Origin: CAZVYN01 sp964631125 | GTDB taxonomy: Bacteria > Eisenbacteria > RBG-16-71-46 > CAIMUX01 | Assembly: GCA_964631125.1 (NCBI GenBank) | Contig: CAZVYN010000071.1 | Location: 1-21,171, forward strand | DNA length: 21,171 nt | Direction: 5' to 3' | Shown: positions 14,329 through 21,171 of the stretch, in pieces | Layout of the letters: every line of letters begins with the position of its first letter | How positions within the stretch are numbered: the stretch's first letter is position 1 | Program-made: the position numbers and the translations under genes | The notes under the pieces: generated by a model | The model's input: the letters and a program-made list of their open reading frames with translations, nothing else | What the model was told of the DNA's origin: nothing | Database searches by the model: none

Positions 14329-16245
14329 GTGGCGAGACGACAAACGAGCCGGCAGCCGAATCGACCGAAGAGAACATCGCGCGAGATTCCAGCCCTCCTG
14401 TGCTGGGCGCCGGCGCTCTTGGCGGCGGCCCTCTACCTGCCGACGCTGCGATTCGAATTCGTCTGGGACGACACGACGTTCATCTCGCGGAATCGGACTG
14501 CGCACAGTTGGTCCGCGCTCGCGAGCGCGCTGAGCCGTGGATACGGGTGGACCGGCGACTCTCTGCCGGTGTCGACGCCGGCGCGTGGAGACGCGGAAGA
14601 GATGGGGCCGCCTCCCCGGGATGCCTCGCTCTACTACCGACCGATCGTGACTGCCGTCTCTGGCGCGCAATGGATCACGAGCCGAGGCGCCGCTTGGCCG
14701 TTCCACCTGGCGAACACGTTGGCCCATGCCGCGACTGCGGCGCTGGTCGCTGTGCTCGCGAGGAGGCTGGCGGGCCGACTGCCGCGCGCCGACGCGACGC
14801 GGGGCGGCCTCTTCGCCGGGCTCGTCTTCGCCGCACATCCCGCGGCTTCGGAGGCGGTCGCGTGGATTTCGGGACGAACCGATCTCTTCGCCACCCTCTT
14901 CGGTCTCGCATCGTTGGCCACGCTCTGGAACGCTCAGGGCGATCGGCGATCTGTTTTGATCGGAGGCGTGCTCCTCGCGTTGGCGCTCGGCTCGAAGGAG
15001 TCGGCATCGAGCTTCGCTGCCGTCTGGTTGCTGCTCCTCTGGATGGCGTACAAGGAGCGGCCGAGCTCAGCATCCGCCGCGGAACTGCCGACAACCCCGC
15101 GGCTGTCGCTCGCGACAGGATCGTGGGTGGTCGGCGGTGTCCTCGCACTCTCGCTCGGGCTTCGCTGGATGGCCCTCGGCCGATGGATCGGCCCACCCAA
15201 CGAGACGCGAGGCGATTGGGCAGATCGACTCGCGCAATCGGGCGTACTCGTGGTCGCGTACGCGCGGCGGTTGGTCTGGCCGGTGGGACTCGATGTCGAG
15301 TCGCCACCGTGGATCCTCGACAAGCCTCCCGTTTGGCTCGCACTCCTCGGGTGGTCGCTCCTCGCGAGCCTGGTGATCCTGGCCGCGCGCGCCTACCGCG
15401 AGCGAGCCTGGGCGTCGACCGTGGGACTCAGCCTCGCCCTGATGGGCATCGCTCCGGTCCTGCAGTGGATTCCGACCGGGGAGATCTTCGGCGAGAGGTT
15501 TCTCTACCTGCCGCTCGCCGGTCTCGCGCTCGCGGCAGCGCCGCCTCTGGCTCGGTTGACCGCGCGCCGCTGGGGGATCGCTCTCGCCCTCGCGCTCGTG
15601 GCCGTCTGGTCGGTCGTGGGGTCGGGGCGGATCCGAGACTGGCGAAACGAGCGGAGTCTCTTCACCGCGTCGGTCATCACGACGCCCGAGAGCCCGCGGG
15701 GATGGGCGAATCTGGGCGCGACGCTACTCACCACCGTCGACGCACGCGCCGCCGTCGCCCCACTGGAGCGGGCAGTCGAACTCGATCCGGACGATCCGTG
15801 GATTCGGGCGCAGCTCGGTTCCGCGCTCGTCAATGCGGGGCGTCCAGAGGAGGGCGCCCGTGAGCTGGAGCTCGCCTCCGCGCGCCTCCCCGCCGTCGTC
15901 GCGATCCAGAAGAACCTAGCGGTCGCGTGGGTGCGATCGGAGAAGACGGCCGAGGCGATCGCGTTGCTCCGGACGGCTCGCGCGTCGGCGCCAGAGGACG
16001 CCGGACTGGTCGACGTCTTGGCGGGCGCTCACCGCAAGGCGGGCGCCTTCGACGCCGCGGTGCGCGCGTATGAGGAGACGCTCGGCCTCGATCCCACCCG
16101 CATGGACGCGCACCTCAACTTGATCAGCCTGCTCATGAACGAGGTTCCGGATACCGCGCGGGCGAGACTCTGGGCGGAACGCTTCGTCGAACGGTTCCCC
16201 TCGGCGCCCCAGACCGCCCGCGTCAGGGCGTTGCTCGGGAACTGA
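14329..16245 (+). CDS. TMTC/DUF1736-like membrane glycosyltransferase with C-terminal TPR repeats
   Basis: A 638-residue inner-membrane protein. After about 20 basic residues comes the first membrane segment (about 20-40), then the extracytoplasmic FEFVWDDTTFI with Asp47-Asp48, the position of the catalytic acidic pair in GT-C glycosyltransferases. YYRPIV (102-107), FHLANTLAHA (125-134) and HPAASEAVAWISGRTDL (170-186) are shared with TMTC-type proteins, which in animals are O-mannosyltransferases. Several further membrane segments follow to about residue 440. The last 170 or so residues carry at least three TPR-like units (for example AVAPLERAVELDPDD and AVRAYEETLGLDPTR) and probably lie outside the cytoplasm. 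A role in protein O-glycosylation is inferred from the family; bacterial members are poorly characterised. The GTG start is chosen from its ribosome site. It overlaps the carbamate kinase gene tail to tail by 23 bases. Confidence 0.8.
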   Translation: MARRQTSRQPNRPKRTSREIPALLCWAPALLAAALYLPTLRFEFVWDDTTFISRNRTAHSWSALASALSRGYGWTGDSLPVSTPARGDAEEMGPPPRDASLYYRPIVTAVSGAQWITSRGAAWPFHLANTLAHAATAALVAVLARRLAGRLPRADATRGGLFAGLVFAAHPAASEAVAWISGRTDLFATLFGLASLATLWNAQGDRRSVLIGGVLLALALGSKESASSFAAVWLLLLWMAYKERPSSASAAELPTTPRLSLATGSWVVGGVLALSLGLRWMALGRWIGPPNETRGDWADRLAQSGVLVVAYARRLVWPVGLDVESPPWILDKPPVWLALLGWSLLASLVILAARAYRERAWASTVGLSLALMGIAPVLQWIPTGEIFGERFLYLPLAGLALAAAPPLARLTARRWGIALALALVAVWSVVGSGRIRDWRNERSLFTASVITTPESPRGWANLGATLLTTVDARAAVAPLERAVELDPDDPWIRAQLGSALVNAGRPEEGARELELASARLPAVVAIQKNLAVAWVRSEKTAEAIALLRTARASAPEDAGLVDVLAGAHRKAGAFDAAVRAYEETLGLDPTRMDAHLNLISLLMNEVPDTARARLWAERFVERFPSAPQTARVRALLGN

Positions 16246-17206
16246 AGACGCGCGCGGTCGTCGTCGTCCGGACGATGCGGGTGCCGGCCTCGCCGCGCAA
16301 CGCGAGAGCGACCGACGGCGGGCTCGTGATGATCACCTCTCGGCCGCCGTGTTCGAGGAACTCGATGGCCGCTTCGACCTTCGGTCCCATGCTGCCAGGC
16401 GGAAAGTGGCCCTCGGCCAGGAATCGACGCGCGTCGTCCAGTTCGATGCACTCGAGATCTTGTTGGCGCGGAGTTCCGAAGTGGATCGCCACACGGTCGA
16501 CCGCCGTGACGTTGATGACGACGTCAGCACCGACGGCGCGCGCCAAGAGAATGGCGGTCCTGTCCTTGTCGATGACCGCCTCGACGCCGCGCAGTCTGCC
16601 GCGCGTGTCTTCGACGACGGGGATCCCTCCGCCTCCGGCCGCGATGACCACATGCCCCGCCTCGAACAGGCCGCGGATGACCCGCTCTTCGACGATACGC
16701 ACCGGCCGTGGACTCGGGACGACGCGGCGCATCCCGCGGCCGGAGTCCTCGACCATCCGCCAGCCGTCGCGCACCTCGTGGCGCCGCGCTTCGTCGGCGG
16801 AAAAGAACGGACCGATCGGCTTCGAAGGCGACTGAAACGCCGGATCGTCGGAGTCGACGACCACTTGAGTGAGCACGGTCGCGACCTCGCGGGCGATCCC
16901 TCGCTCGTGGAGGACGTTCTGCAGCGTCTGCTGGATCATGTAGCCGATCCCGCCCTGCGAGTCGGCCCCGCAGACGTCGAGCGGCATCGGGGGAATCCGG
17001 TCTCGCGCCAGTTCATTCCTGAGCAGGATGTTCCCGACGATCGGGCCGTTGCCGTGGACGAGCACTACCCGCGCGCCGCTCTCCAAGAGGTCGGCGACAT
17101 GGACCATCGAAGACCGAGTGACTCGGAACTGCTCCTCGATCGACCCCGGTCCGCGCCCGGGCAGGATCGCGTTCCCCCCGAGCGACAAGAGCACTGTGTT
17201 CGTCAT
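16223..17206 (-). CDS. arcC: carbamate kinase
   Basis: Interconverts carbamoyl phosphate plus ADP with carbamate plus ATP, usually making ATP in arginine or purine-derived catabolism. The 327-residue amino-acid-kinase-fold protein has SLGGNAI (8-14), HGNGPIVGN (51-59), CGADSQGGIGYMIQQTLQN (79-97), VIAAGGGGIPVV, GVEAVIDKDRTA and the C-terminal GSMGPKVEAAIEF, all carbamate kinase signatures. The ATG at 17206 gives the correct N-terminus; the frame remains open far upstream but runs antisense-like through the aminotransferase gene. No arginine deiminase or ornithine carbamoyltransferase lies in the window, so the source of carbamoyl phosphate is unknown. It follows the aminotransferase by 71 bases, probably in one transcript. 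Confidence 0.94.
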   Translation of the reverse strand: MTNTVLLSLGGNAILPGRGPGSIEEQFRVTRSSMVHVADLLESGARVVLVHGNGPIVGNILLRNELARDRIPPMPLDVCGADSQGGIGYMIQQTLQNVLHERGIAREVATVLTQVVVDSDDPAFQSPSKPIGPFFSADEARRHEVRDGWRMVEDSGRGMRRVVPSPRPVRIVEERVIRGLFEAGHVVIAAGGGGIPVVEDTRGRLRGVEAVIDKDRTAILLARAVGADVVINVTAVDRVAIHFGTPRQQDLECIELDDARRFLAEGHFPPGSMGPKVEAAIEFLEHGGREVIITSPPSVALALRGEAGTRIVRTTTTARVFSSRATP

Positions 17207-17277
17207 ACTGCCACCGGCATCGGTCGAATCGGTCCGCTTCTCGCGCCTGGATTGCTTGGATCCGGTCCGACGATCGT

Positions 17278-18453
17278 TCAGCGCACCCCGAGTTGATTCG
17301 CCGCCAGGTACTCGGCCATCCGACCCAGCGCCTTCTCGATGTTGGCGATGGAGTTGGCGTAGGAGAATCGGAGGTAGCCATCCCCTCCTTGTCCGAAGGC
17401 CGTGCCCGAAAGCGCGGCCACGCCGGCCTTGTCCAGGAGATCGCGCGCCAGCGTCCTGCTGTCGATGCCGAGCCGACTGATATTCGGGAACGCGTAGAAC
17501 GCGCCGAGCGGATCGAAGCAACTCACGCCCGGAATCGCATTGAGCCCGCGCACGATCACATCCTTCCGACGACGGAACTCCGCGATCATCGCGTCGATCT
17601 CCCCTTGCGGACCGAGGAGTGCGGCGCGACCCGCCCGCTGCACGAAGACGTTGGTGCAAGAGTTCGAGTTCGTCATGAGCCGGGTCACATGCTGCGCGAG
17701 ATCTTTCCGCATCACGCCGTAGCCCATGCGCCATCCGGTCATCGCGTAGGTCTTCGAGTGCCCGTCCAGGACGATCGTCTTCTCCTCCATGCCCGGAAGA
17801 CTCGCGATAGAAGCGTTCACGCCTTCGTACTGGATGCGCGAATACACCTCATCGGTCAGGACGAAGAGATCGCGGTCGCGCAGGAGCGCGGCGATCTCTT
17901 CGAGATTCTTCCTCGGGGTCACCGCTCCGGTCGGATTGTGGGGCGAGTTGAGGATGACGAAGCGCGTCCGGTCGGTCAGGAGCGGCGCGAGCGCCTCCGC
18001 CGTCGTCGCGAAGCCGGTCGCCTCTTTCAACACGAGCGGCACCGGTTTGGCGTTCAAGAATCGCGTGACCGATTCGTAAATGGGGAAGCCGGGGTCGGGG
18101 TAGATGACCTCGTCCCCTTCGTTGACGCACGCGAGGAGCGAGAAGAACAAGATCGGCTTCGCGCCGGGGGTGACCACGACATTGTCGGCCGTGGCGTGCA
18201 GACCGCGCGCTTGGTTGACGTGCTCTGCGATCGTGGCCCTCACCTCGGGATCACCGGCCGAGGGACCGTAGTGCGTCCAGCCTTCGCGCAACGCCTGCAC
18301 GGCCGCCTCGACGATGAACTTCGGTGTGTCCATATCCGGCTCGCCGATCTCGAGATGGACGATGTCCCGCCCGGTGCGCTCCAACTCTCGCGCGCGCGCG
18401 AGTACTTCGAAGGCGGTCTCGGTCCCGAGTCGTTCCATCCGCGTGGCGAACAT
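17278..18453 (-). CDS. class I/II aminotransferase, aspartate-aminotransferase-like
   Basis: A pyridoxal-phosphate enzyme of the fold-type I aminotransferase family, 391 residues. The cofactor lysine is Lys234 in GHSKTYAMTGWRMGY; PHNPTG (171-176) holds the conserved Asn, TDEVYSRIQY (200-209) the Asp and Tyr that contact the cofactor, and YLRFSYANS near the C-terminus has the Arg that binds the substrate carboxylate. Sequence style matches the Ib subgroup that includes aspartate and aromatic aminotransferases, but substrate cannot be read from the sequence. The ATG is preceded by AAGGGAG 7 bases upstream, the same site as for the glycosyltransferase. Its pairing with carbamate kinase suggests amino-acid nitrogen metabolism, which is inference. 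Confidence 0.93.
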   Translation of the reverse strand: MFATRMERLGTETAFEVLARARELERTGRDIVHLEIGEPDMDTPKFIVEAAVQALREGWTHYGPSAGDPEVRATIAEHVNQARGLHATADNVVVTPGAKPILFFSLLACVNEGDEVIYPDPGFPIYESVTRFLNAKPVPLVLKEATGFATTAEALAPLLTDRTRFVILNSPHNPTGAVTPRKNLEEIAALLRDRDLFVLTDEVYSRIQYEGVNASIASLPGMEEKTIVLDGHSKTYAMTGWRMGYGVMRKDLAQHVTRLMTNSNSCTNVFVQRAGRAALLGPQGEIDAMIAEFRRRKDVIVRGLNAIPGVSCFDPLGAFYAFPNISRLGIDSRTLARDLLDKAGVAALSGTAFGQGGDGYLRFSYANSIANIEKALGRMAEYLAANQLGVR

Positions 18454-18496
18454 CGTGAGGCTCCCTTGGGATATCGGAACCCAGGCGGCGTCGGAT

Positions 18497-18514
18497 GAGC
18501 CTCGCGCGAGGCTC
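18497..18514 (-). terminator. perfect 18-bp palindrome after the GIY-YIG gene
   Basis: GAGCCTCGCGCGAGGCTC can fold to a 7-bp stem with a GCGC loop. It lies about 44 bases past the stop at 18558 and about 44 bases before the aminotransferase start at 18453. It may be a termination hairpin or a regulator site for the aminotransferase; no U-run follows. Confidence 0.4.
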
Positions 18515-18557
18515 GACCGCCCGGGAGCAGGAAGCTAGCACGCGATTCGAATGGCTC

Positions 18558-19991
18558 TCAAGCGCGCGGGGTCGACGCGGGGGCGCCGGATCGGCCCTGC
18601 AATGCGCAGAGCAAGGCGTCGCCCGTCGCGTGTTCGAGGCAGTCGACCCGCTCGATGGCGTCCTCGTGCGCTAGGAAGTAGCGAAAGACGAGTCGAGCTT
18701 CCGTCGGGTCCAACGCGCGCGGGGACCACTCGGTTCTCCCCAGGTCGCGAGGCGACGAATCGCTGCAGCGATCAAGCCAGCGGACGAGGGCCTCGGACTC
18801 GGGCCCTCCGTCAACGGGGAACGCGAAGGAGAAGCCCTCCTCCGGTCCATCCAGCAAGTAGACCGACGCGGAGATCGACGAACCCGAACCGGTCTCGGTC
18901 GACGCCCCAGGGGCGACGAAGAGCAGCGGCCAGTAGGAGGCGGCGAGTGCTCGCTTCGGCCCGCGCACCTGCACCTGGATGTTCCACCGCGGCGCCTCTG
19001 TCCGGATCGCTTCGGACTCCCCGACGAGGGCCGCCAGCTCGGAATCGCTCGGCGTCAGTTCGATGCGGTGCAACTCGTCCAACAATTCCGCGCGGCGCGA
19101 TGGCTCCGGAGGGAGCGGGCGAAAGTAGCTGGCGAGGCGGGCCCGAAGTGACCGCGCTTTGCCGACGTAGAGGAGTGCGCCATCGCGACTCCGGAATCGA
19201 TAGACACCAGGAGTCTCGGGCAGCCCGGCGATCCACGCAGCATCGAAGTCGAAACGTTCCCACGGCGCGGCGCGCCCTCCCAGCGTACTCGCGATCGCCG
19301 ACTGCAGGTCTGCGTCGTCCCACTCGTCGCATCTTTCCAAGAGATGCTCGAGCACAGCGGCCGCGTAGGCGAGCGCGCCGTTCGACGAATCCGTCGAGAC
19401 CGGACCGAGATTCCACCGGGCGGCGAGCCGACTCGGCTCCAGCGCCGCGGAGATCTCGGCCGCGAGCACCCCTTCGCGCGCCAACATCACCCGGGCCCAT
19501 GCGCCGAGATCGAGCGGCGTCTCCTCCGGACCTTCGATCCCCCACTGTCGATCGATCCAGTGGAGTGCGCGAGCCAATGGGCCCACCCGCAGGGACGCCC
19601 ACCGAGCATCGCCGGGGTGTCCGAGAAGTTCGCGCCAGGGATGCGGCTCGTCGGGAGCGAGAGTCGCAATCGGACCGAGGACTCCTTCGCGCCAAACCGC
19701 GGAGTGCAGGCGCCAACTCGACCCCTCGCCCCCCCCGGCGGTCGACGACTCCAACCAACCGAGACGCAACGGCGACGAACCGATCGGTTGCTTGGAAGCG
19801 AGGCGCGCTTCCCAGATCCCTGGCGCGACCTCCGCGAAACGCGCGTCGCGCGAGAGCAGTCGTCGAACAAGCGGATCGGCCGACGGTCCGCCCGTCAGAC
19901 GAAGGAACTCGCGCGCGATCTCAGATGCAGAGGAAGCACCGCCCCGATCGCGGAGCGACGCGAATATCCTCTGGAGCAGTGGAGCTTCCAT
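18558..19991 (-). CDS. GIY-YIG nuclease-domain protein with an unusual N-terminal region
   Basis: A 477-residue protein. At residues 258-338 is a GIY-YIG domain of the UvrC/Cho subtype: LPETPGVYRFR (GVY at 262-264), LLYVGKARSLRARLASYF (YVG at 275-277, Lys278, Arg280) and the catalytic-glutamate segment ALVGESEAIRTEAPRWN with Glu325, aligning residue for residue with UvrC. There is no UvrC C-terminal endonuclease V-like domain or helix-hairpin-helix. Residues 1-65 look like a winged-helix domain (SASEIAREFLRLTGG, then LLSRDARFAEVAPGIWEAR); 70-250 and the last 140 residues are not recognised. A DNA repair or DNA-processing role is likely but not shown. The ATG at 19991 is preferred, with GGAGG 3 bases upstream, over a TTG at 20057. 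Confidence 0.8.
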   Translation of the reverse strand: MEAPLLQRIFASLRDRGGASSASEIAREFLRLTGGPSADPLVRRLLSRDARFAEVAPGIWEARLASKQPIGSSPLRLGWLESSTAGGGEGSSWRLHSAVWREGVLGPIATLAPDEPHPWRELLGHPGDARWASLRVGPLARALHWIDRQWGIEGPEETPLDLGAWARVMLAREGVLAAEISAALEPSRLAARWNLGPVSTDSSNGALAYAAAVLEHLLERCDEWDDADLQSAIASTLGGRAAPWERFDFDAAWIAGLPETPGVYRFRSRDGALLYVGKARSLRARLASYFRPLPPEPSRRAELLDELHRIELTPSDSELAALVGESEAIRTEAPRWNIQVQVRGPKRALAASYWPLLFVAPGASTETGSGSSISASVYLLDGPEEGFSFAFPVDGGPESEALVRWLDRCSDSSPRDLGRTEWSPRALDPTEARLVFRYFLAHEDAIERVDCLEHATGDALLCALQGRSGAPASTPRA

Positions 19992-20075
19992 TCCCCTCCC
20001 GCCAACGGCCGCCTGCGTTCGCCGTACCGTACGAGGACGCGGAGGCGGGCGCCACAAGCGAGCGCGAACTCCGCC

Positions 20076-21171
20076 TTATCCTTCGGACGCAGGCCCCGCG
20101 GAGAGTAAGGCGAACGTCGCCTTCAGCTCGATCCAGGGACTCGGAGTCGGCGACGCGACCGCGAGCGGAAGCAGCAGCGAGATGGCGATCTCGACCGATC
20201 GGGGACGCAGACCCAGTTCGCCACTCGCGCCGACTTTCCCCCACAGTCCGGACGACGAGGCCCGGGGCGCGCCGCTCGGCCAGAACTTCGAGCCCACCAG
20301 CCCGGTCTGCGAAGGCGTTCCTCGCAGGTCGAACGCCGCGACATCGACGCGTCGCCGGTCCCACTCCCGGACGCAGGCCAGCGCGGTCCACTGAGTCTCG
20401 ACCACGCTGCCCGTCGTTCGCCGTGAGCGGACGGTTCCGACCTCGCCTTGATACGACGCGCCCGACCCGGGAGCGGACGGAGCGGTCAGCCGCGTCACCC
20501 ACGAGACCTGCTGGGTCGACGTGCGTGAGGACTCTCCGAATGGAAGCGCATGGCCGCGAGTGGACGCCGAGGTCCGAGCGTGGCGGAGTGCGATCGCGCC
20601 CCCACTCGGCTCGCCACAGCGAAAGTCGGCGCGCAGACTGTGCTGCTCCCGGACACTCGCTCGCCCGGAGGTCAGCCGCCTCGCAGTCTCCCTCCAGTCG
20701 AGCGCGAGAGCGCCGCCGAGCGCGCGTGAGTTTCGCGTCATCGAGAGAGAACGAACGAAACGCCAACCCGCAGGGAATCGGTCGCGATCGCCGACAATGC
20801 TCTCGCGCGCCCGTAGCTGGGCGCGCACCGGCCATGCGTTGCCCTGCGTTCGCCACGCCAGCCCGAACCGCGGCTGCGGAACCGAGGCGACTTCGAGATC
20901 CCAGCGATCGGAACGACCGGAGCGCTGGATCCAGAGGCTCTGCCGATTGCCCGCGTGAGGACGCTCTCCATGAACCGCGAGCACGCCGATCCCCCAGCCG
21001 CGTCGGGCGGCGATCGTCGCCACGCCCGTCTCGGATCCTTCTCTCGACACCGCGACGCTCAGACCCGTATCGATCGACCGCTCGATCCAAGCCGAACGAC
21101 GCCCCCCCGATAGTCTCGGAGAGAGCAACGAGGTCGGCTGCGCAGGGGACTCGAGTGCAACGGCGTCGGCA
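20076..21171 (-). CDS. C-terminal part of an unrecognised, possibly beta-barrel protein (partial)
   Basis: The frame is open from the right window edge to a TAA at 20076-20078, so the start and N-terminus lie outside. The visible 364 residues contain many short alternating stretches of hydrophobic and polar residues (for example WDLEVASVPQPRFGLAWRT and FALLSAGP near the end), with abundant Arg, Ser and Gly and no cytoplasmic enzyme motif. This pattern fits an outer-membrane beta-barrel, but it is a weak resemblance. It ends 84 bases before the GIY-YIG gene on the same strand and may share a transcript with it. A second long frame over the same bases is arginine-rich and is taken as a shadow. 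Confidence 0.5.
   Translation of the reverse strand, partial: ADAVALESPAQPTSLLSPRLSGGRRSAWIERSIDTGLSVAVSREGSETGVATIAARRGWGIGVLAVHGERPHAGNRQSLWIQRSGRSDRWDLEVASVPQPRFGLAWRTQGNAWPVRAQLRARESIVGDRDRFPAGWRFVRSLSMTRNSRALGGALALDWRETARRLTSGRASVREQHSLRADFRCGEPSGGAIALRHARTSASTRGHALPFGESSRTSTQQVSWVTRLTAPSAPGSGASYQGEVGTVRSRRTTGSVVETQWTALACVREWDRRRVDVAAFDLRGTPSQTGLVGSKFWPSGAPRASSSGLWGKVGASGELGLRPRSVEIAISLLLPLAVASPTPSPWIELKATFALLSAGPASEG

Noticed and set aside
14400..15863. 487-residue plus-strand frame overlapping the glycosyltransferase
   Set aside because: Arg-rich reading in another frame of a gene with clear membrane segments and TPR repeats.
17207..17734. Upstream extension of the carbamate kinase frame
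   Set aside because: The extension overlaps the aminotransferase gene on the same strand in another frame and lacks similarity to any carbamate kinase N-terminus; ATG 17206 gives the correct family start.
19921..21090. 389-residue minus-strand frame overlapping the right-edge gene
   Set aside because: Very Arg-rich (about one residue in five at its start) and overlaps both the edge gene and the start of the GIY-YIG gene.

Overview
The window is about 21 kb of GC-rich, densely packed bacterial chromosome. It suggests a Gram-negative (diderm) organism: it has a FadL/PorV-like outer-membrane protein, the heptose kinase and adenylyltransferase pair for lipopolysaccharide, and a possible second beta-barrel protein. 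The secreted lamin-tail-domain protein, the TMTC-like membrane glycosyltransferase with TPR repeats and the high GC resemble uncultured lineages of the FCB/Gemmatimonadota neighbourhood such as Eisenbacteria or Krumholzibacteriota. That placement is inference from gene content. There are no tRNA or rRNA genes, CRISPR arrays, transposases or integrases in view.

Left edge (1-1478, + strand): the polyproline C-terminus of an otherwise missing gene overlaps the start of an outer-membrane beta-barrel gene. The barrel gene ends tail to tail with rnc, the two stop codons sharing one CTAG.

Centre (11571 down to 1475, - strand): thirteen genes run in one direction with small gaps. In transcription order they are sucC, sucD, ndk, yceD (DUF177), rpmF, plsX, fabH, fabD, fabG, acpP, fabF and rnc, with rfaE1-rfaE2 immediately upstream and on the same strand. 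rpmF is only 59 codons long. Products cover the substrate-level phosphorylation step of the TCA cycle, nucleotide phosphate balance, a ribosomal protein, the entry to phospholipid synthesis, fatty-acid initiation and elongation, and RNA processing. The yceD-rpmF-plsX-fab-acpP-rnc order is a well-known conserved cluster; sucCD-ndk ahead of it is the less expected part. A candidate promoter and a perfect 16-bp palindrome lie in the sucC leader, and a pentanucleotide tandem repeat lies in the rpmF leader.

Right part (13517-17206): a secreted lamin-tail-domain protein (-) is divergent from a TMTC/DUF1736-like membrane glycosyltransferase with TPR repeats (+). The latter converges on, and overlaps, a carbamate kinase (-), which follows a class I aminotransferase (-). 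Upstream of that lies a GIY-YIG nuclease of unusual architecture and, at the right edge, the C-terminal part of an unrecognised, possibly beta-barrel, protein.

No clearly new multi-gene defence or mobile system is visible. The items most worth a second look are the GIY-YIG protein, the glycosyltransferase/lamin-tail pair, the repeat tract before rpmF, and the palindromes in the leaders. Several start codons were chosen from ribosome binding sites and are given as such.
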